Source: JARRQJ01 sp963810615
GTDB lineage: Bacteria > Pseudomonadota > Gammaproteobacteria > DRLM01
DNA: 64,000 nucleotides
Reading direction: 5' to 3'
NCBI GenBank assembly: GCA_963810615.1
Contig: CAWEOA010000008.1
Coordinates: forward strand, 744,001 to 808,000
Positions 38,458 through 46,767 of the stretch are shown piece by piece. The position numbers and the translations under genes were made by a program. A model generated the notes under the pieces. It did not search any database. It saw only the letters and a list, made by a program, of their open reading frames with translations, and was not told the origin of the DNA. The stretch's first letter is position 1; the number at the start of each line of letters is the position of its first letter.

Positions 38458-39627
38458 ATGCAAATCGATACTTTCCTCCATACAATGGTGCAATATGGCG
38501 CCTCCGATCTGTTTATAACAGCGGGATCGGCCCCCAGTCTGAAAATTCACGGTACGCTGGAGAAATTGGATCAAGACGTCCTGTTGCCTGAAGAGGCGCG
38601 CGACCTCGCTTATTCCATCATGAGCGGTACGCAACAGGTCGAGTTCGAGGTTACCCATGAATGCAATTTTGCCCTGCAGCGCCCGGGCTTGGGACGCTTT
38701 CGCGTCAATGTCTTTCATCATCAGAATAATATAGGCATGGTGCTGCGCCGCATCGAAACCCACATCCCCACCTTCGATGAATTGCAATTACCCACCATGC
38801 TCGAAGAACTGAGCATGACCAAGCGCGGCTTGATCTTAATGGTAGGCGCCACGGCCATGGGTAAATCCACCACCCTGGCGGCCATGGTGGGATATCGCAA
38901 TCGTAACAGTTTCGGACATATCGTTTGTGTTGAAGATCCCATCGAATTTGTCCATCAGCCCGACGGTTGCATCATCACCCAGCGTGAAGTCGGTATCGAT
39001 ACCGAATCTTTCGAATCCGCGCTGCGTAATGCCTTGCGTCAGGCCCCTGATGTGATCCTGTTGGGCGAGATCAGAACCCGAGAGGCGATGGAGCTGGCCC
39101 TGACCTTCGCCGAGACCGGACATCTGTGTTTGGCCACCTTGCATGCTACCAACGCCGCGCAGGCGTTGGATCGCGTGGTGCATCTCTTTCCGCGGGATCG
39201 CCGTGATCATTTATTGCTGGATCTGTCCTTGAACTTGAAGGCGGTATTGGCGCAGCGCCTCATTCCACGCCTGGACGGAAACGGTCGGCGCGTGGCCCTG
39301 GAAGTATTGTTCAATACCCCTCTCGCGGCGGATATCATCCGCCGCGGTGAAACGCATGTATTGAAAGACTTGATGCAGCGCTCCGCGGATCTGGGCATGC
39401 GCACTTTCGATCAGGCCATTTATGAACTGTATGCCCAGGGCGAGATCAGCTACGATGAAGCCTTGCTCAACGCCGAGTCCGCCAACGAGGTGCGCCTCAT
39501 GGTGAAGCTTGGCAAGGGCGTGGATCCGCACTCATTCGCCGACGGCATGGGTCAAGTGGGTCTGGAACGGGAAGAAGGTGAGGAGGACGTCCCCATCACC
39601 GGGCATAAGAGCAAGAGCCTGATCTAA
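38458..39627 (+). CDS. pilU: Type IV pilus retraction ATPase PilU
   Basis: A 389-residue hexameric ATPase of the PilT/PilU family that helps retract type IV pili at the cytoplasmic face. Motifs include G-A-S-D-L-F near residue 14, a Walker A G-A-T-A-M-G-K-S-T at 130-138, V-E-D-P-I-E near 160, Walker B I-L-L-G-E-I-R near 205 and the histidine box C-L-A-T-L-H-A-T-N-A near 223. G-E-I-R and the long acidic C-terminal tail favour PilU over PilT. pilT itself is not in the window. The Walker A A-M in place of the usual G-S is unusual. The gene faces pyrC', as the pilU locus does in Pseudomonas. Confidence 0.88.
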   Translation: MQIDTFLHTMVQYGASDLFITAGSAPSLKIHGTLEKLDQDVLLPEEARDLAYSIMSGTQQVEFEVTHECNFALQRPGLGRFRVNVFHHQNNIGMVLRRIETHIPTFDELQLPTMLEELSMTKRGLILMVGATAMGKSTTLAAMVGYRNRNSFGHIVCVEDPIEFVHQPDGCIITQREVGIDTESFESALRNALRQAPDVILLGEIRTREAMELALTFAETGHLCLATLHATNAAQALDRVVHLFPRDRRDHLLLDLSLNLKAVLAQRLIPRLDGNGRRVALEVLFNTPLAADIIRRGETHVLKDLMQRSADLGMRTFDQAIYELYAQGEISYDEALLNAESANEVRLMVKLGKGVDPHSFADGMGQVGLEREEGEEDVPITGHKSKSLI

Positions 39628-39650
39628 GCGTTTCGCATCAGCCGTTGCCG

Positions 39651-40949
39651 TTACTCTTTGCCGGGCGGGGCTGTCTCTCTTTCGAACACGATGTTTCCGC
39701 TGAAGACCGTAATGACCGTGCGGCCCTTGAACTGCCAGCCGCTGAAGGGGGTGTTGCGGCCGCGACTGTGCATGTGTTGCGCCGCGAACTCCCATTCCTC
39801 ATCCGGATTGAACAGACACAAGTCCGCTACGGCCCCGACGCCGAGTGTGCCGGCCTCCACCCCGAGCAGTCGCGCCGGCTGATAGCTCAGGCGCGCAATG
39901 ACTTCCATTAGGCTCATCACCCCGTCTTCCACCAGCCGCAGGCTCAGGGGCAGCAAGCTGTCCAGAGCGGAGATCCCCGCTGCCGTGGCGGCAAAGGGGG
40001 CGAGCTTGGCATCGGCTTCGTGGGGTTGATGATCGGAGCAGATGGCCTGCAGCGTCCCCCTGGCGAGCCCGCCGCGCAGGCCGTCGCGATCCCGCTGGGT
40101 ACGCAACGGCGGCAGCACGTGGCATTGGCTGTCGAAGTCGCCGATATCCATCTCGGTGAGGTGCAGATGATGAGCGCTCACGTCCGCGGTGACGGGTAGG
40201 CCGTCGTATTGGGCTCGGGCCACCATGCGCACAGCCTGGGCGGTGGTCAGGCGGCAAAAGTGGGCACGCACCCCGGTTTGCTGCACCAGGGCCAGGTCGC
40301 GGGCCACGGCCACGGTCTCGGTGGCCTCGGGAATTCCCGCCAACCCCAGGCGATTGCTGACCTGGCCTTCATGCATGCAGCCGTGATTACTGAGCCAGGG
40401 GTCTTCGGCATGGAGGAACACCGTCAAGTCATGGGTGGCGGCATATTCCATGGCGCGGCGCATCACCAGGGTATTGGCAATGGGCCGGCCGGCATTGCTC
40501 ATCGCCACGCAGCCGGCCTCTTTCAATGCCCCCATTTCGCTGAGTTGGGTGCTATCCAGTCCCTGGGTCAGGGCGCCCACGGTCAGGACCCGTGCCTTGC
40601 CCGCGGCCTGGGCGCGGCGCTGGATGAGATTGGCCACCGCCGGGGTATCGATCACCGGGTCGGTATCCGGAGGACAGACCAGGGTGGTGATGCCGGCGGC
40701 GGCGGCGGCGGCGGTTTCGGAGGCGATGGTGGCCTTGTGTTCCTGGCCCGGTTCGCGCAGTCGGGCGCACATATCCACCAGACCCGGACATACCACCAGC
40801 CCGCCGGCATCGATGCTGCGCTCGGCCTCGAAACCGGCAGGGGCCGAGCCGCTGGCGACTATCCGGCCGTCGGCGATCCACAGGTCCTGCACCGCGTCCA
40901 GCTTGGTGGCCGGATCGATGAGGCGGCCGTTGCGAATCCACAGGCGCAT
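39651..40949 (-). CDS. Dihydroorotase-like protein, probably non-catalytic (PyrC')
   Basis: A 432-residue amidohydrolase-fold protein. The usual metal-binding H-x-H after P-G-L-V-D is replaced by C61-A-R63 (D-M-C-A-R-L-R-E-P-G), so hydrolysis of dihydroorotate is unlikely. Other family blocks are kept: N-A-G-R-P near 152, H-A-E-D-P near 180 and S-D-H-Q-P-H near 308. In Pseudomonas an inactive PyrC' of this kind is needed to assemble and activate aspartate transcarbamoylase. The ATG shares one base with the pyrB TGA, so the two are coupled. An active dihydroorotase should exist elsewhere in the genome. Confidence 0.9.
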   Translation of the reverse strand: MRLWIRNGRLIDPATKLDAVQDLWIADGRIVASGSAPAGFEAERSIDAGGLVVCPGLVDMCARLREPGQEHKATIASETAAAAAAGITTLVCPPDTDPVIDTPAVANLIQRRAQAAGKARVLTVGALTQGLDSTQLSEMGALKEAGCVAMSNAGRPIANTLVMRRAMEYAATHDLTVFLHAEDPWLSNHGCMHEGQVSNRLGLAGIPEATETVAVARDLALVQQTGVRAHFCRLTTAQAVRMVARAQYDGLPVTADVSAHHLHLTEMDIGDFDSQCHVLPPLRTQRDRDGLRGGLARGTLQAICSDHQPHEADAKLAPFAATAAGISALDSLLPLSLRLVEDGVMSLMEVIARLSYQPARLLGVEAGTLGVGAVADLCLFNPDEEWEFAAQHMHSRGRNTPFSGWQFKGRTVITVFSGNIVFERETAPPGKE

Positions 40950-41920
40950 CAGCCGTCCTTCCCGGGCGTACTGCCCATGGTCATGGCCATCACCGCCATG
41001 CGCACCGCGATGCCGTGGGTGACTTGTTGCAGGATCACCGAGCGCGGTCCATCGGCGACGTCGGAGGCGATCTCCACGCCGCGATTGATGGGGCCGGGGT
41101 GCATGACGATGGCATCGGGTTTGGCCAGCGCCAGTTTATCCTCGGTGAGTCCGTAGAGTTGGAAATATTCATGTTCGCTGGGCAGCATCGCCCCCTGCAT
41201 ACGCTCGTATTGCAGGCGCAGGGCGATCACCACGTCCGCATCGCGTAAGCCCTGGCGCAGATCGTGATAGACATGCACGCCCAGAGTCTCCACTTCCTTG
41301 GGGATGAGGGTCTTGGGGGCGATGACGCGCACCTCGTTGACGCCCAGGGTCGTGAGGGCATTGATCTGGGAACGGGCCACCCGCGAATGCATGATATCGC
41401 CGATGATGGCCACGGTCAGGGGGGCGAATTCCCCCTTGGCGCGGCGGATGGTGAACATATCGAGCATGGCCTGGGTGGGATGGGCATGACGCCCGTCGCC
41501 GGCATTGATTACATGCACGTGGGGCAGGACATGCTGGGCGATGAAGTGGGCGGCGCCGCTGTCGGCGTGGCGCACCACGAACATATCGCAATGCATGGCC
41601 TCCAGGTTCTGCAAGGTATCCAGCAGCGTTTCCCCCTTCACGGTGGAGGATGCATCGATATTGATGTTAAGCACATCCGCCGACAGGCGTTTGGCCGCCA
41701 GCTCGAAGGTGACGCGGGTGCGGGTACTGGCCTCGAAGAACAGATTGACTATGGTCTTGCCGCGCAGCAAGGGGACCTTCTTGACCGCTTGTTCCGTGAC
41801 GCCGGCAAAGGATTCGGCGAGGTCGAGGATATCCACCAACAGCGAGCGTTTCAGGCCTTCAATGCTGAGAAAGTGGCGCAGGCGCCCTTGCTCGTCGAGT
41901 TGAATGTTGCGCGACATCAT
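40949..41920 (-). CDS. pyrB: Aspartate carbamoyltransferase catalytic subunit
   Basis: Forms carbamoyl aspartate in pyrimidine synthesis. The 323-residue protein has the carbamoyl phosphate site F-F-E-A-S-T-R-T-R near residue 61, the S-S-T-V-K-G-E loop near 92, H-P-T-Q-A near 147 and M-H-P-G-P-I-N-R-G near 277. It lies between pyrR and pyrC' in the Pseudomonas-like order. No pyrI regulatory subunit is present, consistent with the pyrB-pyrC' class of enzyme. The start may be either of two consecutive ATG codons. Confidence 0.96.
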   Translation of the reverse strand: MMSRNIQLDEQGRLRHFLSIEGLKRSLLVDILDLAESFAGVTEQAVKKVPLLRGKTIVNLFFEASTRTRVTFELAAKRLSADVLNINIDASSTVKGETLLDTLQNLEAMHCDMFVVRHADSGAAHFIAQHVLPHVHVINAGDGRHAHPTQAMLDMFTIRRAKGEFAPLTVAIIGDIMHSRVARSQINALTTLGVNEVRVIAPKTLIPKEVETLGVHVYHDLRQGLRDADVVIALRLQYERMQGAMLPSEHEYFQLYGLTEDKLALAKPDAIVMHPGPINRGVEIASDVADGPRSVILQQVTHGIAVRMAVMAMTMGSTPGKDG

Positions 41921-42021
41921 GATGCTGAAGGTATTTCCTTGCCTGTTTAGGGCGTGTTAACGCTGTCCGTATTTCATCGCCCGCGTCCGTGGACGAATTC
42001 TCCCCCGAGTTCGGCTGATGC

Positions 42022-42519
42022 TCAAGGTGTTTGTTTAATAATTAATTGCAGAGGCTCCGGTCCCGACAATTTGACATGTTCATGGGCGGTCAATGACATG
42101 CTCGTTCCCATCACGTCGGCCTGGATCGGTAATTCCCGGCCGCCGCGGTCCACCAGCACCGCCAGGGTCACGGAGTCGGGCCGGCCATAATCGAAAATTT
42201 CGTTGAGGGCGGCGCGGATGGTGCGGCCCGTATAGAGCACATCGTCCACCAGGATGATGTGCCGCCCGTCCACCGTAAACGGCAGCTGGGAGGGACGCAC
42301 CGCCGGGTTGAGTCCGATGCGGGTGAAGTCGTCACGGTAAAAGGAGATATCCAATTGACCCAGCGGCTCCTCCAGATCCAGCAAGGCATGCAGACGCTCC
42401 GCCACCCACACGCCGCCGCTGTGGATGCCGATCATCAGCGGATTGGCTGCCTGATGGACATCTAGCTGCGCACGCAGTCCCGCGGCCATTTTATCCAGCA
42501 GCTGTTCGATGTCTTTCAT
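42022..42519 (-). CDS. pyrR: PyrR bifunctional pyr regulator/uracil phosphoribosyltransferase
   Basis: A 165-residue phosphoribosyltransferase-fold protein. The PRPP loop I-L-V-D-D-V-L-Y-T-G-R-T-I-R lies near residues 88-101 and S-F-Y-R-D-D near 60. In Gram-positive bacteria PyrR attenuates pyr mRNA on binding UMP. In gammaproteobacteria it sits before pyrB, where regulation is less clear. The ATG overlaps the ruvX stop by 4 bp. I did not find a convincing pyr attenuator in the 100 bp before pyrB. Confidence 0.93.
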   Translation of the reverse strand: MKDIEQLLDKMAAGLRAQLDVHQAANPLMIGIHSGGVWVAERLHALLDLEEPLGQLDISFYRDDFTRIGLNPAVRPSQLPFTVDGRHIILVDDVLYTGRTIRAALNEIFDYGRPDSVTLAVLVDRGGRELPIQADVMGTSMSLTAHEHVKLSGPEPLQLIIKQTP

Positions 42520-42971
42520 AAGGATCGTCGCCCATAGGCTTGTTCGGTCAGCCAGGTTTCCAGGATTACCTGGGCGGCGATGCGGTCCAGGGTTTCCTTG
42601 GCGGCCTGGCTATGGGGCGCTTCGCGCCCGCCCGTCGCCACGGCGATGTGCGCCGCTTCATGGGAGGACAGGCGCTCGTCCACCAAGTGTACCTCCAAGG
42701 CGTAGCGGCGCTGCAATTCAGCGGCAAACTGCCGCACCGCCGCCGCCAGCGGGTGTTCGCTGGCATCCAGTTGCGTGGGTAGGCCTACGACGAGTTGTGC
42801 GGGTCGCCAGCTGTGAATGAGGCGGGCTATGGCTTCCCAGTCCGGCTGGTCGTTTTGCACCCGCACGGTCTCCAGCGGGCGCGCGCTGGCGGTGAGAGTC
42901 TGTCCCACTGCGATACCGATGCGTTTTTTGCCGAAGTCGAAACCGAGGACGGTGGCGGGCTCCAGGTTCAT
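42516..42971 (-). CDS. ruvX: Putative Holliday junction resolvase / pre-16S rRNA nuclease YqgF
   Basis: A 151-residue RNase H-fold protein. The catalytic D-F-G in L-G-F-D-F-G-K-K-R-I-G-I-A near residue 10, V-V-G-L-P near 61, V-D-E-R-L-S-S near 98 and the final acidic D-R-I-A-A near 128 are all present. In E. coli this protein trims the 5' end of 16S rRNA. It overlaps both yqgE (4 bp) and pyrR (4 bp). Confidence 0.94.
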   Translation of the reverse strand: MNLEPATVLGFDFGKKRIGIAVGQTLTASARPLETVRVQNDQPDWEAIARLIHSWRPAQLVVGLPTQLDASEHPLAAAVRQFAAELQRRYALEVHLVDERLSSHEAAHIAVATGGREAPHSQAAKETLDRIAAQVILETWLTEQAYGRRSL

Positions 42972-43531
42972 GCGTGCCCGATCTGATCGGAGATCTGGCT
43001 GAGGTCGACGCCCATCAAGGCCGCGGCGGCTTCCCAGCGTTGCTGCCAGGGGGTATCGAAGATAATGTTGTTATTCGCCGGTCCGCACAACCACGCATTG
43101 TCCGCCAGTTCCTGCTCGAGTTGACCCGCGCCCCAGCCGGCATAGCCCAGGGCCACCAGCATCCGCCCGGGACCCGATCCGCTAGCGATGTCCTGCAGGA
43201 TATCCTTGGAGGTGGTGATTCCCAATTCATCATTGATGCGCAACATGCTGTCCCATTCGCCTACGGGATTGTGCAATACGAAGCCGCGGTCGGTTTGCAC
43301 CGGCCCGCCCATATACACTGCCTGTCTGCCGATCTCATCCGTCTGGGTTGGTATCTGTATCTGGTCCAGGAGTTCGCCCAGGGTCATGGTCAATGGACGA
43401 TTGATGACAATCCCCATGGCGCCCTGATCGTTATGTTCACAGATAAAGGTGACCGTGCCATGGAAATTGGGGTCGTCGAGTGCGGGCATGGCAATCAGAA
43501 ACTGATTGGTGAGGGAAAAGTGCTCTGTCAT
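42968..43531 (-). CDS. YqgE/AlgH family protein
   Basis: A 187-residue cytoplasmic protein of the UPF0301 family, of uncertain function; the name AlgH comes from a link to alginate regulation in Pseudomonas. Recognised from L-T-N-Q-F-L-I-A-M-P near residue 6, G-A-M-G-I-V-I-N-R-P near 39 and G-Y-A-G-W-G-A-G-Q-L near 130. I start at the ATG at 43531, giving the length of E. coli YqgE. Upstream ATG 43537 and 43567 are alternatives. It is coupled to ruvX by a 4-bp overlap. Confidence 0.92.
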   Translation of the reverse strand: MTEHFSLTNQFLIAMPALDDPNFHGTVTFICEHNDQGAMGIVINRPLTMTLGELLDQIQIPTQTDEIGRQAVYMGGPVQTDRGFVLHNPVGEWDSMLRINDELGITTSKDILQDIASGSGPGRMLVALGYAGWGAGQLEQELADNAWLCGPANNNIIFDTPWQQRWEAAAALMGVDLSQISDQIGHA

Positions 43532-43605
43532 GGACATAGTATTCACCGAATCAGATTCGACTGACAAGCAAAGGCTGAGACCGAGGCGCGGAAATGCGGC
43601 GATTT

Positions 43606-44496
43606 TTACGTTCCCGAGGCGAAACTGTTGTCATCAAGGAATTGCCAGGTGCGGGTGATATGCAGGATGTCGGTGTCTTTGCGCATCTCCGCGGACAGCG
43701 GCGCGAACGGCGCGGCCAGGCGTACGATGCGGATAGCGGCGTCGTCCAGGAGCTTATAGCCCGATGAACGGCGCAGTTCGATGCTGTGGACGCTGCCGTC
43801 GGTGTTGATGGCCACATCCAGTATCAGGCGGCCCGACAGATTCTGGCGTTTCGCCTCTTCGGGATAATTGAGATTGCCGATGCGCTCGATCTTTCTCCGC
43901 CATGCCTCGAGATAGGCGGCATCCCGAAAGGCTTGGCTGCGTGCCGAGATGTAGCGCTGGCGCGGGCGGTGGGAATAGGCCTGCAGGGAATCGCTGAGAT
44001 CGGCGCTCAGCTTGGCGATCTCCTGGCTGCGCATCATCAGTTGCGCCGCGCTGGGCATGTCGCTCTGGGGTTGAACCTGTTCCTTGGTGGTGTTGACGCT
44101 GTGCTCGGCGGCTTGATCCGTGGTCAACACCTCCATGGTGTTCGGGCTTTGCGGCGTGGCCTCATGGGGAAGACTCATCACCGCGCTTTGACCGGGAGAC
44201 GGCGCGGATAGCGGCGCCGCACGGGGGCGTGTGGGTCGGACCCGTTTATCCACATTGCCGCCGCCGTCCTGGTTGGCCTGTGCCAGGTAATCGGCCTCTT
44301 TTGGTTTCGGCGCGTTACTGGTCTGGGTGAGGATGATCTCCAGGGTGGGGTTGGTCTGGGGTTTGATGGGATCGGTGTGGCTGAAGACCACCCCCAGGAT
44401 AATGATCCCGTGCAGGACCACCGAGAAGAACAAGGTCAGTCCCAGCCGGTCGCTGGCGGTGACGGTCGGTGGCGGTGGGGAGGCGAGGGTGTTCAC
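43606..44496 (-). CDS. Energy transducer TonB family protein
   Basis: A 296-residue periplasm-spanning protein. The start is the GTG at 44496, which overlaps the upstream Gx transporter stop by 4 bp. A longer frame runs back into that gene but is not supported. A membrane anchor lies near residues 22-43 (L-F-F-S-V-V-L-H-G), then a long polar linker, then the TonB C-terminal domain with L-N-Y-P-E-E-A-K-R near 215 and S-S-G-Y-K-L-L-D-D-A-A near 247. The place between gshB and yqgE matches Pseudomonas tonB-like genes. Confidence 0.9.
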   Translation of the reverse strand: MNTLASPPPPTVTASDRLGLTLFFSVVLHGIIILGVVFSHTDPIKPQTNPTLEIILTQTSNAPKPKEADYLAQANQDGGGNVDKRVRPTRPRAAPLSAPSPGQSAVMSLPHEATPQSPNTMEVLTTDQAAEHSVNTTKEQVQPQSDMPSAAQLMMRSQEIAKLSADLSDSLQAYSHRPRQRYISARSQAFRDAAYLEAWRRKIERIGNLNYPEEAKRQNLSGRLILDVAINTDGSVHSIELRRSSGYKLLDDAAIRIVRLAAPFAPLSAEMRKDTDILHITRTWQFLDDNSFASGT

Positions 44497-45020
44497 AGTG
44501 CTGTTTCCTCGGCCGGGCGCAGCCGATGTAAGGCCATTTGGGCGATTATACCGCTGGTGACGCCGAAAATCAGGGAGGCGGTCATCAAGACCGGCAGTAG
44601 GCGAAACAGGCCGGCATGGGGGATGAATACCCAGTAGGCGGTGAAGAATTGGGCGCTCATATGGGCCATGGCGGCCAGCAGGCAATAACCCACCGGACCG
44701 AAACCGCGCCCCGGGACCCAGCTGGCAATGCGCAGCGCGATGATGCTGGCCACCGCCCCTGACAGGCTAAGTAGGAAGGTGGGGGACAGAAAGGTGCCGA
44801 TCAGCAGGCTGCCGATCAACACCCGCAGCAGGGCCACCCAGGCCGCGGTGCCCCAGCCGTATTGCATCAGCGCCACGATGGTCACCACATTGGCCAGGCC
44901 CGGTTTGATCCCGGGCAAGGGGCTGGGCAGGGCGCTTTCGGCGATATGAATAGTGATCGCCAGGGCGGTCAGCCAGGCGATGCGGTGATCTTGGCGGGTG
45001 GTGGGGACGGTAATGCTCAT
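44493..45020 (-). CDS. Gx transporter family membrane protein
   Basis: A 175-residue polytopic membrane protein with about five helices. The conserved A-L-P-S-P-L-P-G-I-K-P-G-L-A-N near residues 29-43 marks the Gx_transp family (sometimes named heptaprenyl diphosphate synthase component I). Members often sit beside apbE and NusG domain II genes, as here, and are thought to be related to ECF-type vitamin transporters. Substrate unknown. The association with flavin transfer genes suggests a role in flavin supply outside the cytoplasm, which is inference. Confidence 0.85.
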   Translation of the reverse strand: MSITVPTTRQDHRIAWLTALAITIHIAESALPSPLPGIKPGLANVVTIVALMQYGWGTAAWVALLRVLIGSLLIGTFLSPTFLLSLSGAVASIIALRIASWVPGRGFGPVGYCLLAAMAHMSAQFFTAYWVFIPHAGLFRLLPVLMTASLIFGVTSGIIAQMALHRLRPAEETAL

Positions 45021-45093
45021 GATGCCGATAGTGAGTGTTCTTCCGTGTTCCGCTATCGTCCTAACGGCGCAGTCGCGGATTAATTTAAACGAC

Positions 45094-45462
45094 TTAAAAA
45101 TTGATACTGTCGAACTGCCGCTCCCGGCCTATGACGCTGACCATGATGCCGTTGGGCAGGCAGGCGGCCAATTCGCCGCTGTGGGACAGCCAGCCGCTGT
45201 GGACGCATTGCTTGCCGTGGCACGGCGATGACACGAAGCGCACCCGCCCGGCGTGGATCTCGATGACGCTGTCACCCAGCGGACCGTGGACGTTGATGCG
45301 GCGTTCGCTGCTCAAGGGCAGGGTGATATCCTGCTGGCCGCTGGCGGAGATGCGCACCGCGGTGGCGGGTCCTTGCCCCCCCCAGAAATGGATGTACAAG
45401 CCGGGCAGCAGGGCGACCGCCAGTATCACTACGACCCAATCGGCCCGCGTCAGTTTCATCAT
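45094..45462 (-). CDS. NusG domain II-containing exported protein
   Basis: A 122-residue protein with an N-terminal membrane anchor near residues 7-28 and a small NusG_II beta domain. The motif C-H-G-K-Q-C-V-H-S-G-W near 80-90 and the later L-A-A-C-L-P-N-G near 98-105 are typical of these stand-alone domains. It overlaps apbE by 4 bp and precedes the Gx transporter. The domain is thought to take part in extracytoplasmic redox or flavin handling. It has no evident role in transcription despite the name. Confidence 0.82.
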   Translation of the reverse strand: MMKLTRADWVVVILAVALLPGLYIHFWGGQGPATAVRISASGQQDITLPLSSERRINVHGPLGDSVIEIHAGRVRFVSSPCHGKQCVHSGWLSHSGELAACLPNGIMVSVIGRERQFDSINF

Positions 45463-46526
45463 GGCCGTCCGATTATAACAGTTGGCGGCGGATCGACCTC
45501 GAAGTGGATGCGCTTCGCCAAGTCCGGGGTGAGATAGACCTTGCGGTCGGCGTCCACCAGCATGGCCTGTTTGAGATGCATGCCGCGCACCACCTCCAGC
45601 CAGTCCTTGGGGCCGGCCACCATCAGGGCGGTGGAGGCGCCACCGCCTACGCCGCCGCCGGGATAGATCACCGTGGCGGACATGGCGCCGTCGGGGGGGT
45701 AGCCGCTGCGCGGGTCGATGATGTGATGGTAGCGTTTGCCCTGATAGACGAAGAAGCGTTCATAGTCGCCGGAGGTGAACACGCTCTCATCGCCGCGGAT
45801 CTCCACTGAGGCGAGAATGCCGGGGCCGCGTGGGTCGCGGATGCCGATGCGCCATGGGCGGTCGCCGCGGCTGCCGATGGCGCGCAGATCGCCGCCGGCG
45901 TTGATGATGGCGTTGGCGACGCCGTGTTGGCGCAGCTGGTCGATGGCGCGATCCACGCCGTAACTCTTTACGTAGGCCCCGAAATCGAATTGCACGGCCG
46001 GATTGTCGCTGCGCAGTTTATTACCGTCGAAGTGCAGATCCTCCATGCTGGGATGCTGCGCCACCAACTGTTGAATCGCCTGGGGCGCAGGCGGGGGCAG
46101 GGTGCTGGGGCGGTCGTCGCTGTGGAAACCCCATAAGCCGATGAGCCGGCCGATGGCGGGATTGAACAGATCGCCGCTCTGGCGCGACAGTTCCCGGGCG
46201 CCGCGTATCACCTCCACCTGGTCCGGTTCCAGCGTCACCGTTTCGCCGCGCGCCAGGCGCGCATTGATCTCGGTGAGCGGGCCGGGCTCCCAGGCGTGCC
46301 AGCGATGATGCAGTTTGTTGAGGGTGCGGATCACCGCCGCCGTGGCCTGTTGCGCCTGGTCGTCGTTTACGCCCCACAGGGTGATATCCACCAGGGTGCC
46401 GAACACCAGGATCTGTTCTTGATGGACCGGTTCGGCGTCACGGCTACAGGCGCTGAGATTTAGGGCAAGGCAGACAGCGAGGCTCCAGCTGACCAGAGAG
46501 TGCAGCGTTCGCTGTCGATTTAACAT
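45459..46526 (-). CDS. apbE: FAD:protein FMN transferase (ApbE), lipoprotein
   Basis: A 355-residue exported lipoprotein that attaches FMN covalently to Ser/Thr of target proteins in the periplasm. The signal ends in a lipobox L-S-A-C near residue 27. Motifs include F-G-T-L-V-D-I-T near 43, N-A-G-G-D-L-R-A near 205 and I-I-D-P-R-S-G-Y-P near 270, which bind Mg-FAD. I start at the ATG at 46526, giving a normal signal peptide. The longer frame reaches into non-conserved sequence. Rnf or NqrC-type targets are not in this window, so the acceptor is unknown. Confidence 0.9.
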   Translation of the reverse strand: MLNRQRTLHSLVSWSLAVCLALNLSACSRDAEPVHQEQILVFGTLVDITLWGVNDDQAQQATAAVIRTLNKLHHRWHAWEPGPLTEINARLARGETVTLEPDQVEVIRGARELSRQSGDLFNPAIGRLIGLWGFHSDDRPSTLPPPAPQAIQQLVAQHPSMEDLHFDGNKLRSDNPAVQFDFGAYVKSYGVDRAIDQLRQHGVANAIINAGGDLRAIGSRGDRPWRIGIRDPRGPGILASVEIRGDESVFTSGDYERFFVYQGKRYHHIIDPRSGYPPDGAMSATVIYPGGGVGGGASTALMVAGPKDWLEVVRGMHLKQAMLVDADRKVYLTPDLAKRIHFEVDPPPTVIIGRP

Positions 46527-46613
46527 GTCGAAACACATGCTAGCGGCGTCACTCCAGCGAATACCCTGTTGGGCACAAGGGCCGGAGTCCGGTGGTGTCG
46601 GCGCGTTGCTGGA

Positions 46614-46631
46614 TCCCGGCGTGCGCCGGGA
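46614..46631. repeat. Short palindromic intergenic repeat
   Basis: TCCCGGCGTGCGCCGGGA, a perfect hairpin embedded in GGATCCC and GATGACATCC. This sequence type is dispersed in many proteobacterial intergenic regions. Nothing else was recognised between apbE and gshB (46527-46767). Confidence 0.6.
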
Positions 46632-46767
46632 TGACATCCCGATAAGCGAACGACGGCCGATCTTGAGGAACTTGTTAACAACGGATAATGCACTTTGCGA
46701 CTTGCGCGGTAAATCATATAGAACTTACTTGAAGGCGAGGGATTCATCCGGATTTGATCGCTCGCGC

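Noticed and set aside
43606..44685. A longer start for the second TonB
   Set aside because: The extra 63 residues overlap the Gx transporter gene. The GTG at 44496 gives a normal anchor and a 4-bp coupled overlap.
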